64,000 nucleotides of DNA from Desertivirga brevis (lineage in GTDB: Bacteria; Bacteroidota; Bacteroidia; Sphingobacteriales; Sphingobacteriaceae). Position 1 is the first letter of the stretch; every line of letters starts with the position of its first letter. The notes under the pieces are model-generated. The model was not told the origin of the DNA. It worked only from the letters and a program-made list of their open reading frames with translations, and searched no databases. The DNA is taken from NCBI RefSeq assembly GCF_017355835.1, contig NZ_JAFEWF010000005.1, positions 124,001 to 188,000 of the forward strand, given 5' to 3'. Both the position numbers and the translations under genes were made by a program. Positions 1 to 10,218 of this stretch are shown one piece after another.

Positions 1-395
1 AAGCCATTGATTACTTTAGGCTGCTCATAAAATTGATTATCCGAATTCACATAGCCGTTAACTTTTACAATTCGCTTTACTTTATCCAGATCACCTAATT
101 TCTGTTTTAATACCGCTATCTGGTTGATTGCGGTTAAGCTGGCTGCTTCGTAACCTTGCTCGGTGCTTAAGTCTTTCCCTAGTTTTCCGCTGATGTATTC
201 GCCACTAGCTTTTCGTGGGCCTTTTCCTGATAGATAAAGTAACTTACCGACCTGCACAACATCGACATAACTCCCTATAGCTTCTGGCACAGGCGGCAAC
301 TCGAGATGCAATTGTTGTAATCGCTGTTCGTGCGACTGGGCGGAGGTTCGAGCAGTCAGCCATAATAGTATGGCTAGGAGAAAAATTGGTTTCAT
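1..395 (-). CDS. Exported RidA (YjgF/UK114) family protein, 3' end outside window
   Basis: Only the first 131 codons are in the window; the gene runs off the left edge. The product opens with a signal peptide (residues 1-20, ending TSAQ), so this is an exported member of the YjgF/YER057c/UK114 family, whose cytosolic members hydrolyse reactive enamine and imine intermediates. The core fits the family: a VQVGKLLYLSGKGP strand and turn, then a KDLSTEQGYEAA stretch and the helix AINQIAVLKQKLG. The conserved C-terminal Arg is outside the window, so activity cannot be judged. It starts 69 bp downstream of the hydrolase gene on the same strand, so cotranscription is likely. Family assignment is from motifs only. 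Confidence 0.8.
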   Translation of the reverse strand, partial: MKPIFLLAILLWLTARTSAQSHEQRLQQLHLELPPVPEAIGSYVDVVQVGKLLYLSGKGPRKASGEYISGKLGKDLSTEQGYEAASLTAINQIAVLKQKLGDLDKVKRIVKVNGYVNSDNQFYEQPKVING

Positions 396-464
396 AGGAT
401 AACTGTAAATTCAAGAAACAACAACAGGCAAACGAAAGTCTGCCTGTTGCAAAAATGGATGCTA

Positions 465-1409
465 TTAATTATTGTAGGCCAGCGTGTTGCTTTCCATAAA
501 CTTAACCAGCTCGGCATTGAATTTCTCGCGCTCTTCGATAAACAGGGCATGTCCGCTTTTTTCCAGAGGCACTAGTTTCGATTTAGTCAGAAGTTTATGC
601 ATCTGCTCTGCCAGATCATAAGAACAAATTTTATCATGAGAACCGTGCAGGATCAAAGTAGGGATCTTAATCTTTTTCAAGTCCGGTCGTAAGTCGCCGT
701 CCCTAAGCGTTGCCAAGCATTGTCCCATAGCATAAGGAGAGGCTTGAGCTTGTATAGTTCCCAACCATGCACCTTGGCCCGGAGTAACACTTGATTCGTT
801 TGCCGGAAATATCTTTCCGAAGTTTTCAAGTAGTTGTGGTCTGTCGGTATTATTCAAAGCAATCAGGCCGTTAACATCCTCTTTAGTCCATTGACCGTAG
901 TTAAAATCCTCTCTCTTTGTCCAAACCGGGGCAGCTGCACCAAATAAAGCCATTTTAGAAACATGTGCACCGTTATGTTTAGCCACATAATGAATTACTG
1001 TTGCTCCTCCCATAGAGAATCCTCCAATGGTAGCCCCTTCGATCTTTAATTTATCCAGAACTACTTTAATATCGTCTGCAAAAACATCGTAATTGTATTT
1101 CCCGAACGGTTTATCCGACTGCCCGAATCCCCGTAGCGTAATACCGATAACCCGGTAGCCTTTTTGGATCAAATCAGCATACTGGTACTCGTACATAGCA
1201 TCACTTAAAGGCCAGCCGTGGATCAATACTACAGGTTTGCCTTCTCCCAGATCAGTGACATGGAGTTTTACATTTTTTTCGACTTCAATAAATTCGGCTC
1301 TTCCTGCAGAAGCCCGTGCTACTTGAGCGCTGGCTTTGTAGGCAACAAGAGGAATTGCCAGTAAAAGGATTGTTTTTACTGTGTTTTTAAGAACTGATGG
1401 TGTTTTCAT
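465..1409 (-). CDS. Secreted alpha/beta hydrolase (chloroperoxidase/esterase-like)
   Basis: A 314-residue alpha/beta hydrolase with an N-terminal signal peptide (about residues 1-29, ending YKASAQ). Visible motifs are the oxyanion region VLIHGWPLSD (61-70), the nucleophile elbow GFSMGG with Ser132, the acid Asp259 in LILHGSHDK and the base His287 in KSGHALF, so the triad is complete. The sequence resembles the cofactor-free haloperoxidase and arylesterase branch; the substrate cannot be predicted. It is followed on the same strand by the RidA-like gene. The 398-bp gap upstream (1410-1807) separates it from the divergent histidine kinase gene and holds palindromes near the kinase side. Confidence 0.85.
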   Translation of the reverse strand: MKTPSVLKNTVKTILLLAIPLVAYKASAQVARASAGRAEFIEVEKNVKLHVTDLGEGKPVVLIHGWPLSDAMYEYQYADLIQKGYRVIGITLRGFGQSDKPFGKYNYDVFADDIKVVLDKLKIEGATIGGFSMGGATVIHYVAKHNGAHVSKMALFGAAAPVWTKREDFNYGQWTKEDVNGLIALNNTDRPQLLENFGKIFPANESSVTPGQGAWLGTIQAQASPYAMGQCLATLRDGDLRPDLKKIKIPTLILHGSHDKICSYDLAEQMHKLLTKSKLVPLEKSGHALFIEEREKFNAELVKFMESNTLAYNN

Positions 1410-1675
1410 AATATTGTTTGCGTTAATAATTTACAGGATCTGGCAGGTCGTACCCTTAATTTTCCGGATCAACCCCTGTTATTCATATTCATATTTTTTG
1501 TTGCTGATTTAATCAATTAAAAGGTATGCCCGCTCATCTGTACCTGCACTTATCCTATTATAATGCCAATGCCAACGCTTGCATCCAAAATTTCAGAAAG
1601 GGGCTAATAGAGGCTTCCAGGACGACTTTCAGAAGGTTTTTATAGTATTAATGATTAGTCGCCCCCGGAGCTTTC

Positions 1676-1785
1676 TCCGATAATTTCGGATAAATCTCCA
1701 TTATCTCCGAAGTAATCGGAGGGAAAGAAGTGTAAATCTGTTTTCAGCTAAGAGAATTTGATAGAAAAAATCCGATATCTTCGGA
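1676..1785. promoter_or_regulatory. Three TCCGA-N5-TCGGA palindromes, putative operator cluster
   Basis: Three perfect 5-bp inverted repeats with 5-nt centres lie at 1676-1690, 1706-1720 (6-bp arms if CTCCGA/TCGGAG is used, 1705-1721) and 1771-1785. Start spacings are 30 and 65 bp. They sit 23-132 bp upstream of the histidine kinase start, in the gap shared with the divergent hydrolase. Repeated identical half-sites suggest a DNA-binding site, perhaps for the response regulator encoded at 3939-5954. No clear sigma54 -24/-12 element was found beside them. The rest of 1410-1675 shows nothing I can name. Confidence 0.5.
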
Positions 1786-1807
1786 GTTTTAAGCAGAATA
1801 ACCAGAA

Positions 1808-3958
1808 ATGGGGGTTCTGCTTGTATATAATGTTTATTTACCAATGAGGTTTTATTGCCTGGTCGTTTATTTGTTATTAAGAGGGATGCTGTATAATTTC
1901 CCCATGCAGGCGCAGACTCTCATTCTGTTCCAGGCTCCTTCTTTAAAACAAAGTGCGGCAAGTAGTTCTACTACTCAAACCCGGGCAAAACAAGTAAACA
2001 ATCGGGATGCTTCCCAATCCAATCTTACAGCAGAAGACTATATTCAATTAGGGAACAAATATTCCAATTCAGGTAATGAGCTCCACTTGAAAATTGAATG
2101 CTACAGGAAGGCGTTTGATCTTTATAAAAAAGAAGGTAATACGAAACAACAAGCTTCCACCTTAGAAGCCATAGCCCGGATGCACCATCAGCAGGGAAAC
2201 CAACAACTGGCACTCGAAGAGTTGAAGCAAACCATCAGCCTTTATCGTTATAGTCATCATAACTCTTTTCATAATTCTTACGCCCTGCTATCCAGGGTAT
2301 ATAAAACATTAGGTAACTATCCTGAAGCTTTACGTTATGGTCAAGCGGCCATTAAAAACTCCCTCGATATCCATGATACCACAAGTCTTTCCTTCTATTA
2401 CCTGCAGCTTGGATATCTATTCCATGATCTCAAACAGCCCGATGAGGCCTTAAAAAGTTGTGAAAATGCCATGCAGCATGTTCAGGAGTCAAGGAAGGAC
2501 GATGATGTATACAATACGCTTTCTTTGGCGGTGAATGTTATGCTCGAGCAAAAAAAAGCAAAAGAAGCGCTTCATTATATTGGGAAGGTAACGAAAGATA
2601 CTCCTCCAGGTTCTGTGAAAAGTGCTGCTATGGTCACCTTGTTCAAAGCCCAGTGCCATATTGCTCTGAAACAATATCCCTTAGCCAGGAAATTTATTAT
2701 ACGCTCCGAAGAATATTTGAACGAAATAGACAAAAGTAATGACCCTGCCTTTTTAAATGATTCTTACCGGATGGGAGTTTACCAGGTAGCTGGAGAACTG
2801 TATATGGCCACCAAAGAATATTCTAAATCCAGATACTATTTCAATAAGATGGTGCAGGTAAATGAACAGGTGAACTATTTAAGCGAGTCTGTACTGCATC
2901 AGTATCTATTATTTAAATTAGATTCGGCCCAGGGCAATTTTAAGGAAGCTCTACAACACCATCAACGCTACTTAGTATTAAAAGATTCAATCTTTAATGA
3001 AGCTAAAAGCCAGCAATTCGCTAACCTTCAAATACAATATGAAACACAGGCGAAGGTGCAAAGCATCGAATTGTTGACTAAAAGGAATGAAATGCAGCAG
3101 GCAAAGCTGAAACAAAAGGACTTCCAGCAAACCGTTTTCCTTATTGGCTCCGTTCTTTTGTTACTATTACTTATTCTGGTGTATAGCCGGTACCGCCTTA
3201 AACAAAAAAGTACCAAACTTCTTGAAGGCAAACAGGAAGAGATCAACCGGAAGAACGAATCGCTTCGGCAACTTCTGGAGGAAAAGGAGAGCCTTCTTCA
3301 CAATAAGGATGAACTACTGGAAGAAAAGAGATGGCTCCTTAAAGAAGTTCACCATCGGGTAAAAAATAACCTGCAGATAGTCATGAGCCTACTTAACTCC
3401 CAGGCAGCCTATCTGGATGATGATAAAGCATTAACAGCCATTTCCGACAGTCAGCACAGAGTTCAAGCCATGTCCCTTATCCATCACAAACTTTATCAAT
3501 CGGATAAAATGGGCACCATAGCCATGGATGAATACCTGAAGGAGCTTGTAAATAATTTGAGCGACTCTTACAGTTTGCATGATCGTATCCGGTTTCAATT
3601 AGATATTGCCCCTATAGAAATGGATGTCGCGGTTGCTGTTCCCCTCGGCTTACTCATTAATGAAGCCGTTACCAACTGCCTCAAATATGCCTTCCCTGAG
3701 CATAAAGAAGGAGTAGTTTATCTATCCTTAATTGAATTGAGTCGAACCCAATACCAGCTTACCATTGCCGATAACGGGATAGGAGTGATGGATACCTCCG
3801 ACCTATTACCAGGAAGGTCTTTGGGGATGAAATTGATGAAAGGCCTAAGCAAACAGTTAGGTGGCAGTCTTACCCTTGACAATACAGAGGGTTTAAAAAT
3901 AAATGTACTTTTTACTCCTACTTTAATTACGCAGTCCGATGGTCTCCAAACAAAATAA
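1808..3958 (+). CDS. TPR-containing sensor histidine kinase (HisKA_2 type)
   Basis: Membrane-anchored sensor kinase. The N-terminus is hydrophobic and may be a signal peptide; ATG at 1844 (residue 13) is an alternative start that gives a cleaner one. Residues about 50-400 form tetratricopeptide repeats, presumably periplasmic. One membrane segment (about 442-461, [18 protein letters not shown]) precedes a coiled coil and the HisKA_2 motif [11 protein letters not shown] with probable phospho-acceptor His516. A HATPase domain follows ([16 protein letters not shown]). This architecture is common in Bacteroidota. The stop overlaps the response regulator start by 20 bp, so the two are translationally coupled and presumably form a cognate pair. 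Signal unknown. Confidence 0.9.
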   Translation: MGVLLVYNVYLPMRFYCLVVYLLLRGMLYNFPMQAQTLILFQAPSLKQSAASSSTTQTRAKQVNNRDASQSNLTAEDYIQLGNKYSNSGNELHLKIECYRKAFDLYKKEGNTKQQASTLEAIARMHHQQGNQQLALEELKQTISLYRYSHHNSFHNSYALLSRVYKTLGNYPEALRYGQAAIKNSLDIHDTTSLSFYYLQLGYLFHDLKQPDEALKSCENAMQHVQESRKDDDVYNTLSLAVNVMLEQKKAKEALHYIGKVTKDTPPGSVKSAAMVTLFKAQCHIALKQYPLARKFIIRSEEYLNEIDKSNDPAFLNDSYRMGVYQVAGELYMATKEYSKSRYYFNKMVQVNEQVNYLSESVLHQYLLFKLDSAQGNFKEALQHHQRYLVLKDSIFNEAKSQQFANLQIQYETQAKVQSIELLTKRNEMQQAKLKQKDFQQTVFLIGSVLLLLLLILVYSRYRLKQKSTKLLEGKQEEINRKNESLRQLLEEKESLLHNKDELLEEKRWLLKEVHHRVKNNLQIVMSLLNSQAAYLDDDKALTAISDSQHRVQAMSLIHHKLYQSDKMGTIAMDEYLKELVNNLSDSYSLHDRIRFQLDIAPIEMDVAVAVPLGLLINEAVTNCLKYAFPEHKEGVVYLSLIELSRTQYQLTIADNGIGVMDTSDLLPGRSLGMKLMKGLSKQLGGSLTLDNTEGLKINVLFTPTLITQSDGLQTK

Positions 3959-5954
3959 TGCAGATTTTTCCTTATTGGCTAACCATATTGGTGGAAATGT
4001 TCTTATTGTAGAAGATGAATTCGTGGTGGCTAATGACCTGGAGATCATTCTGGAAAAGGCAGAATACCAGGTGACCGGCATTGCCTCTTCGGTAAAAGAG
4101 GCCCTAGACTTAATTGCCCATCAGAAACCCGATATTGTTTTGCTTGATATTATCCTGCAAGGGCAGGAAACAGGAATAGACCTGGCGGGGCAGTTAAGCC
4201 TGATGTGCATCCCTTTCATTTACCTATCGGCCAATTCTAATCAAAGTATTGTAGAGGCAGCTAAAACCACGCAGCCTTATGGGTTTCTGGTAAAGCCATT
4301 TCGCGAGAAAGATGTTTTAATAACCCTACAGCTAGCACTTTATCGTCATGCGCATAGTGTAGAGGCCTATTTGCGAAAGGAGCAGGCGCTGCAAATCGCT
4401 CTTTCCGATACGCTTTCCTCATGTGGCGACTGGAAACAGAAATTACATCAGATAGGCCAACTCTTCCAACCGTTCATTCCTTTTGATTTTCTGCTTGCTG
4501 GGATGGTAGGGAGCCAGGATAGCATTCCATTAACGGGTCTTTTTCGCATCGGTTTTGAAGAATTCCAGTACATCGGTATGCATGAGCTCTCTCAAATGAA
4601 CGGCCTTGCTCCTGAAAAAGTTAAGGATATGCTGCCCGAATATTCTTGGGAACCCGGAATATCCGAAGGAGAGGATTTTACCATTAGGAAGAAAAGCGAT
4701 CCATTTACCCAGCTCCTTGCCAAAACATTCCGCCTCGAGTCGACACTCAATCAGGTTATTGAACTGACCCACGGTGGTCTTTTGGTTATCTCATTTTATA
4801 GTCGCCAATCAACTATTTATCTTGGCAGACATTTGTCGTTACTAGAGCGATTGAAGAACCCATTATCTCTTACCCTCGACCGTTACCTGGCTTTTGAAGA
4901 GATAGAGAAGCTGAGACAAAAGCTGGAGCAGGAGAATCAATATCTACAGGAGGAAGTGAAAACGACCGTGAATTTCAATGAAATTATTGGCGAAAGCCCA
5001 TCCCTGCATGTAGTGTTTGATCAGGTAAGACAAGTCTCTGGTACTGATACCTCCGTATTGATCCTGGGAGAAAGTGGTACCGGAAAAGAACTCATTGCCC
5101 GGTCCATCCATAATCTTTCTCCCCGTAAGAATAAATTGCTGGTAAAAATAAACTGTGCTGCGTTGCCTCCCAACCTGATCGAATCGGAGTTGTTTGGCCA
5201 CGAAAAGGGCGCCTTTACAGGTGCAATCGACAAACGTATCGGGAAGTTCGAGTTAGCCAATGAAGGCAGCCTATTCCTTGATGAAATAGGAGAGATGCCG
5301 CTGGATCTTCAGGTAAAGCTCCTGAGGGTTTTGCAGGAAAAAGAAATAGAAAGAGTGGGAGGGAAAGGCCCTATCAAAACGGATGTACGTATCATCGCGG
5401 CAACAAACCGAAACCTGGAAAAGGAAGTTGCAGAAGGCAGGTTCAGACTCGATCTATACTACCGCTTGAACGTATTTCCAATAGTTCTTCCGGCCCTAAA
5501 GGAGCGAAGTGAAGACATTCCTTTGCTAGCTAACTTTTTCGGCCAAAAGCTCTGTAAAAAAATTGGCAGGCCCTTCCAGGGGATCAGTGACAAAGTAATC
5601 ACGGAATTGCTAAACTATCAGTGGCCAGGAAATATCCGCGAACTGCAGAACATTATTGAACAGGCGGTTATTGTAAATGATGGCCAGAGTCCGCTGGATT
5701 TAGGCCGCCCTCTCGTAAACAAGATCACTTCCAATAGCAGTATTGGAGGGCTACCTTCTTTTGAGCATCCAAAAACCCTATCGGAGGTGAAGCAATTACA
5801 ACAGGAAACAGAAAGGGAATATATCCTATCCATACTGAAGAAAGCCAATGGCCGAATCCGTGGTAAAAATGGAGCCGCAGAGTTATTGAACTTGAAGCCT
5901 ACTACGCTAGAATCTCGGATGGAAAAGTTAGGCATCAGCAGATCAGACATCTAA
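3939..5954 (+). CDS. Sigma54-dependent response regulator (NtrC family)
   Basis: A 671-residue transcriptional activator of sigma54 RNA polymerase. Residues about 20-135 are a receiver domain with phospho-acceptor Asp70 (PDIVLLD). Residues 140-330 form an intermediate region, GAF-like in position but not clearly recognisable. The AAA+ domain (about 344-585) has Walker A GESGTGK (377-383), the sigma54-contact loop GAFTGA (424-429) and Walker [10 protein letters not shown] Fis-type helix-turn-helix ends the protein (about 635-668). The intact GAFTGA loop argues that it genuinely uses sigma54. It overlaps the upstream kinase gene by 20 bp and is its likely phosphotransfer partner. Targets are unknown; the palindromes at 1676-1785 are candidate sites. 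Confidence 0.93.
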   Translation: MVSKQNNADFSLLANHIGGNVLIVEDEFVVANDLEIILEKAEYQVTGIASSVKEALDLIAHQKPDIVLLDIILQGQETGIDLAGQLSLMCIPFIYLSANSNQSIVEAAKTTQPYGFLVKPFREKDVLITLQLALYRHAHSVEAYLRKEQALQIALSDTLSSCGDWKQKLHQIGQLFQPFIPFDFLLAGMVGSQDSIPLTGLFRIGFEEFQYIGMHELSQMNGLAPEKVKDMLPEYSWEPGISEGEDFTIRKKSDPFTQLLAKTFRLESTLNQVIELTHGGLLVISFYSRQSTIYLGRHLSLLERLKNPLSLTLDRYLAFEEIEKLRQKLEQENQYLQEEVKTTVNFNEIIGESPSLHVVFDQVRQVSGTDTSVLILGESGTGKELIARSIHNLSPRKNKLLVKINCAALPPNLIESELFGHEKGAFTGAIDKRIGKFELANEGSLFLDEIGEMPLDLQVKLLRVLQEKEIERVGGKGPIKTDVRIIAATNRNLEKEVAEGRFRLDLYYRLNVFPIVLPALKERSEDIPLLANFFGQKLCKKIGRPFQGISDKVITELLNYQWPGNIRELQNIIEQAVIVNDGQSPLDLGRPLVNKITSNSSIGGLPSFEHPKTLSEVKQLQQETEREYILSILKKANGRIRGKNGAAELLNLKPTTLESRMEKLGISRSDI

Positions 5955-6015
5955 ACACTCAGCAATTACCTCATTCTGGGAAAATTTGTAATTTACCCTC
6001 TTGAATCATTATCAC

Positions 6016-7914
6016 ATGAAACTTACATCCGTACAAAACCTTCTCTCAGAAATAAGCAGGGCATGCAAGCGCTTCCCTGTTGAAGTTATTTTTGCCATTA
6101 TTGCGTGTATTGCGGCAACTACCCTAATTCATAATGAGGATAAAAGCTTTTCGGTAAGCAGTTGGGGCTGGAGGGTAATGATGGCCTGTAATATTGGCCT
6201 GCTTACCAGCTTTGCCTCTTCGCTTTATTCCCGTTACAGAAATCTGGATAAAAAAGGGACTGCCATACTGTACCTCCTCAGCCTCACTATAAGTGTCACC
6301 TTCCTCTTTATACTTAATCCGATGGAGCAGGAGAGGGACATTGTCAGATTCTTCCTGATCAGCTTCTCGCTGCACCTTATGGTTGCTTTCGTTGCCTTTA
6401 TTGGAAAAGCAGGCGACACGAATGCCTTTTGGCAATTTAATAAGACCATGTTCCTGCGCTTTCTGGCAGGAGTACTTTATTCTGCTGTTCTATACGGAGG
6501 TTTATGCGCAGCAATGGGAGCTACTAAATTCCTGTTTAACATTGATATTACCTGGAAGAGTTTCATGACCCTGTTCGCCTGGATCGCCATCCTTTTCCAA
6601 ACCCTCTTTTTCCTTTCGGGAATTCCCGTTGATCTGCAGAAGTTGCAGGATGACCACGCGTACCCAAAAGGTCTCAAGCTTTTCACCCAATACGTTCTCA
6701 TTCCCCTGGCCATCGTTTATGTGGTCATCCTCCTCTCGTACGAAGTGAAGATCCTCGTAGAATGGAATCTTCCTAAAGGTCTTGTTTCCTCGCTCATCCT
6801 CGGTTATGCTGTATTTGGTATTCTATCATTTCTATTAATATATCCACTACGCAAACAGGAAGAAAACAAGTGGATAGTTGCTTACAACAGAACGTTTTAC
6901 TACCTCTTAATTCCATTATTAGCTCTCTTGTTTGTATCGGTGTATACCAGGGTTCAAAAGTATGGTATTACAGAGGAACGTTACTTCCTGATCATCCTTG
7001 CTTTATGGCTGGCTGGTATCACGGCCTATTTTCTGTTATCCCGCAAACAGAATATCCTGATCATCCCATTGTCTTTGTCGCTGGTAACCATTGCAGGAAC
7101 TTACGGTCCCTTAAGTGCTTTCAACATTGCCGAGCGTTCGCAATTAGGCCAGTTAAAAGAAGTCCTTGAAAAGAATAAGTTGCTGAACAAAGGGAAATTA
7201 AAACCCATTACCTCAAAATTAGATTCTGCATCAAATGATAGAGTGATCCATTTAAGCAGGTACATGGTTGAGGAATACGGATTGTCAAGCCTTCAGCCTT
7301 TGTTGAACCAGGATCTGGAACTAGTAACAGATTCAATTAAAGAAAAACTTGAGCTAACTGAAAACAAGTATGGAGGCAACAGAAGAACTCACTCCTGGGA
7401 TCTGAGGAACGCCGAGAGAGAATGGTTGGAAAAAAACTATAAGCTCCCCGTTGAATATACCGACTACAGTATAAGCTACCGGCATATTAAAGCCGATAAC
7501 GGTAATGTTCTCCCGGCTGTTAATGCCGACTTTATAGTGCTTATCGATAACTCTTCCGATCTTTATCAGGCAACCACTCTTGCCGCTCTGGACAAAGATT
7601 CCTTGACCTTTCGGTTATCAGATTCCTCAATGACCATTGGTATTGAAAAGGACAGTATTAGTAGGAGTTTGATACCAATAATTAACAGACTGGAGAAGGT
7701 GAAACCTAGTCCGGAAATAAAAGGATCCGGGAAAACAAGCAGGATAGAAACAACGGGGAACTTAGTAGTACCAAGAGCCTCACTGACGGAAGAGTTTAAA
7801 ATAGGCAAGTACAACATCAGGTTTTATATCAACGAAATTAACTACAGGATTTCGTCTCATGCTAAAGCAACAGGGAGGATTGAAGGGGTATTGATGATAA
7901 AGAAGCAAGAATAA
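6016..7914 (+). CDS. DUF4153 domain-containing membrane protein
   Basis: A 632-residue inner-membrane protein. The N-terminal 370 residues hold roughly ten hydrophobic segments, followed by a soluble C-terminal region of about 250 residues. The central part (FFLISFSLHLMVAF, then NKTMFLRFLAGVLYSAVLY) matches DUF4153, a family without known function. ATG at 6016 is preferred; an in-frame TTG five codons earlier could also serve. It starts 61 bp after the response regulator on the same strand and could be cotranscribed. An unrelated role is equally possible. Confidence 0.8.
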   Translation: MKLTSVQNLLSEISRACKRFPVEVIFAIIACIAATTLIHNEDKSFSVSSWGWRVMMACNIGLLTSFASSLYSRYRNLDKKGTAILYLLSLTISVTFLFILNPMEQERDIVRFFLISFSLHLMVAFVAFIGKAGDTNAFWQFNKTMFLRFLAGVLYSAVLYGGLCAAMGATKFLFNIDITWKSFMTLFAWIAILFQTLFFLSGIPVDLQKLQDDHAYPKGLKLFTQYVLIPLAIVYVVILLSYEVKILVEWNLPKGLVSSLILGYAVFGILSFLLIYPLRKQEENKWIVAYNRTFYYLLIPLLALLFVSVYTRVQKYGITEERYFLIILALWLAGITAYFLLSRKQNILIIPLSLSLVTIAGTYGPLSAFNIAERSQLGQLKEVLEKNKLLNKGKLKPITSKLDSASNDRVIHLSRYMVEEYGLSSLQPLLNQDLELVTDSIKEKLELTENKYGGNRRTHSWDLRNAEREWLEKNYKLPVEYTDYSISYRHIKADNGNVLPAVNADFIVLIDNSSDLYQATTLAALDKDSLTFRLSDSSMTIGIEKDSISRSLIPIINRLEKVKPSPEIKGSGKTSRIETTGNLVVPRASLTEEFKIGKYNIRFYINEINYRISSHAKATGRIEGVLMIKKQE

Positions 7915-7975
7915 AGCAACTACATCAGGTTAGAATGCCAGTATAGATGGAAAACTAAAATAAACGGATCTACCT

Positions 7976-8437
7976 ATGGCAGGGAATTTATCAAAACGAC
8001 TTAAGGACTTCATTGATGCACTACCGTTAAGAGAAGAATTAAGGATCCTTGAAATTGGGTGTGGATCCGGGGCCATGGCGAGAGAACTATCCAGAAGAGT
8101 TACCAAGGGGCAGGTGACTGCCATTGATCGATCAGCTAAAGCCATTAAGCTAGCTGTTTCTGGCTCAGCTCCTGAAATAGAGACCGGAAGACTTTCATTC
8201 AGAAATGTCGCAATTGAGAACTTCGAGCTTGAATCCGAAGAGGGTCCCTACGATATGGCAGTAGCTGTTCGGGTTGGTGCATTAGACGGCCGGCATCCCG
8301 AAATAGAAAAACAGGCGCTAATTAAAATAGCACAAGCCCTCGCCCCAAATGGAAAGCTATTTATTGACGGTGGAGACCCTCTAAAAGAAGTTTTACTGGA
8401 TGAGTACCTTCCGCACTTGGATAAAGAGATTAGGTAG
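7976..8437 (+). CDS. Small class I SAM-dependent methyltransferase
   Basis: A 153-residue Rossmann-fold methyltransferase. Motif I is LEIGCGSGAM (about residues 25-34), followed by VTAIDRSAKAIKLA, the acidic end of strand 2 that binds the SAM ribose. A post-motif stretch YDMAVAVRVGALDG and the helix-strand pair ending GKLFIDGGD complete the fold. It is short for the family and lacks a C-terminal cap, so the substrate cannot be guessed. It lies 61 bp after the DUF4153 gene and 17 bp before the GYF-domain gene, which has its own promoter-like element inside that gap. Confidence 0.8.
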   Translation: MAGNLSKRLKDFIDALPLREELRILEIGCGSGAMARELSRRVTKGQVTAIDRSAKAIKLAVSGSAPEIETGRLSFRNVAIENFELESEEGPYDMAVAVRVGALDGRHPEIEKQALIKIAQALAPNGKLFIDGGDPLKEVLLDEYLPHLDKEIR

Positions 8438-8445
8438 TATCTTCG
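8438..8445 (+). promoter_or_regulatory. Putative -7 promoter element TATCTTCG
   Basis: TATCTTCG matches the Bacteroidota -7 consensus TAnnTTTG at seven of eight positions and ends 9 nt before the ATG at 8455. A TTGG at 8417-8420 could be the -33 element. The identical octamer recurs upstream of the next gene (9362-9369). Confidence 0.4.
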
Positions 8446-8454
8446 CATTATTCA

Positions 8455-9303
8455 ATGAAGAAGTATTTCACCCATAACGGCGTAAAGGAAGAAGGCCCTT
8501 TCACATTATCCGAATTAAGTACGAAGGGAATAAAAGCAGACACTCCAATATGGTTTGACGGTTTAAGTAATTGGACTGTTGCCGCTCTTATACCAGAGCT
8601 AGAGACACTCCTGGCGCCCAAAAGTACACCTCCGCCTTTTAAGCAACAGCAAAAGGCTGCTACACCCGCTCCGAAACAGCAAAAAGTAAGTACACCAGTC
8701 TCGAAGAGGGAAAAGGTGGCTCCCGCGAAGAATAATCCCGAGGAAGACAATAAGGAAGAGAAGAGTAACATGAAAATCTATGTCTGGGTTTTGGTGGTTA
8801 CTTTAGCGTTCTTCTTATTTACCATAACAGTAACAGACGACGCAAGGCTACCTGCAATGAGTCAGGAGGCAACGCCAGAGGATACAAATTCACCAGCGAA
8901 AACTCCTGAGCAGGAGGAGGAGCAAGCATTAGAGAACGACAAAATGGTTTTGAGAAATGATTGGTCCAGCCACATTAGCGCCAAACCGAACGAGTATGAA
9001 GTTGACAAGCTTGGCGGGATATCGTTATTGGAAGTTAGGGTTACCAATAGCATGGCTTATCCCCTGGATGAAGTTAAGGTAGAAGTTAAGTACATAAAGG
9101 AAAATGGTGACGTTTTTGAAACAGAATACGTAAAGATTAAGAACGTCCCCGCAAATGGAAAAGCATCAATGCCCGCGCCGGATAGCAACCGGGGAACCAG
9201 CGTACAACTGAAAATCGTAGCTGTCCAATCAACAGCTCTTAATTTCTGCTACAATGCCGAAGTGGAATATACCAGTGCCGAGGATCCTTATCTTTGTAAG
9301 TAA
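8455..9303 (+). CDS. GYF_2-domain single-pass membrane protein
   Basis: A 282-residue protein. Residues 1-55 (YFTHNGVKEEGPFTLSEL, then TPIWFDGLSNWTVA) match the GYF_2 domain, a small peptide-binding fold common at the N-terminus of bacterial membrane proteins. A Lys/Pro/Gln-rich linker (58-100) leads to one membrane segment (about 108-126). The C-terminal region is preceded by an acidic stretch and is mostly beta-like, with VRVTNSMAYPLDEVKVEVKY resembling a FxLYD-type extracellular domain. The cytoplasmic GYF and outer beta domain suggest a scaffold. Function unknown. Confidence 0.75.
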   Translation: MKKYFTHNGVKEEGPFTLSELSTKGIKADTPIWFDGLSNWTVAALIPELETLLAPKSTPPPFKQQQKAATPAPKQQKVSTPVSKREKVAPAKNNPEEDNKEEKSNMKIYVWVLVVTLAFFLFTITVTDDARLPAMSQEATPEDTNSPAKTPEQEEEQALENDKMVLRNDWSSHISAKPNEYEVDKLGGISLLEVRVTNSMAYPLDEVKVEVKYIKENGDVFETEYVKIKNVPANGKASMPAPDSNRGTSVQLKIVAVQSTALNFCYNAEVEYTSAEDPYLCK

Positions 9304-9361
9304 CTCTCGCCTAACAGAATGTAAAACTTAAAAAAAGATTTTCAGCGTAGGAAAAGCAAAG

Positions 9362-9369
9362 TATCTTCG
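9362..9369 (+). promoter_or_regulatory. Putative -7 promoter element TATCTTCG
   Basis: The same octamer as at 8438-8445, here ending 15 nt before the ATG at 9385. Matches TAnnTTTG in seven of eight positions. No strong -33 TTG at the usual spacing. Confidence 0.4.
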
Positions 9370-9384
9370 CTGAAAAATACATCT

Positions 9385-10017
9385 ATGACCTATTGGAAAC
9401 TACCTTTAGTAGCGATTGCACTCGTTACAAGCACCCTTTTCTCTTGCCAATCAAATAAGGACGAAGAAACTACAACACTTCATACCCAGTCTTTTGAGAT
9501 CAAAATTGATGGGAAAGTGATAAAAATGGCGCCGGATAAGCCAACGGATGGTACAGTTGTTCTTAGTGCTTTTGTTCAAGGATCTGAAAGAAATAGCCTT
9601 TCCATTAGTGCCACCCATAAATTAGAGGACTTTCAATTTGGTATAGACCTCAGGCAGATTCCCAGTTTAGTACCTGGCGTATACCCTGTATTTAAATGCC
9701 ACGAGGCAGGAGCTGAGTGTGAGGACGATTATCAAAGTGCTCTTATCGGACGTTTTCCTTCATCCCAGGAGGCTCTATTAAGCGGGAAGCTGGCCTACCA
9801 GTCCCCAAAATTGGGACTTAAGCCTCTAATGCTCACTATTTCGAATGTGGAAGATGCCTATTGGGAAGGAGTTGGGAAGGTTAAAAAAATTAAGGGATCA
9901 TTTGAAGGAACCCTGGCAAGATTAGAAAGAAACGCAAATAATGTAACCACGATAGCAGAAGCTACCAAAGTAGAAGGTTCATTTGACCTGTATTGTTTAG
10001 TTCAGAAAACTGAATAA
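9385..10017 (+). CDS. Hypothetical lipoprotein
   Basis: A 210-residue lipoprotein. The signal peptide MTYWKLPLVAIALVTSTLFS ends at a Cys (residue 21), with the following QSNKDEE typical of an exported lipoprotein. The mature part is beta-rich and carries a Cys pair (CHEAGAEC) that could form a disulfide. No family recognised; the layout resembles small Bacteroidota surface lipoproteins with an N-terminal strand FEIKIDGKVI. It stands alone, with its own promoter-like element. An inverted repeat AATGGAGA/TCTCCATT (10029-10036/10070-10077) downstream may end the transcript. Confidence 0.75.
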   Translation: MTYWKLPLVAIALVTSTLFSCQSNKDEETTTLHTQSFEIKIDGKVIKMAPDKPTDGTVVLSAFVQGSERNSLSISATHKLEDFQFGIDLRQIPSLVPGVYPVFKCHEAGAECEDDYQSALIGRFPSSQEALLSGKLAYQSPKLGLKPLMLTISNVEDAYWEGVGKVKKIKGSFEGTLARLERNANNVTTIAEATKVEGSFDLYCLVQKTE

Positions 10018-10218
10018 GATGAATCGCTAATGGAGAGGTAGAAGATTCTCCTGGAATTAATTTGTAGCTTCTCCATTTACTAAAAGCTGAAGTACATTTT
10101 TTTATGTTAAGTAAAAGAGGTGAACGAATCTATATCGGTAAAAGTAAGGGGAAAAATATTTATATTATTCCTGTCGCGTTTTCATAACTTGCTTCGTCAC
10201 TATAATAAACTAATTACC

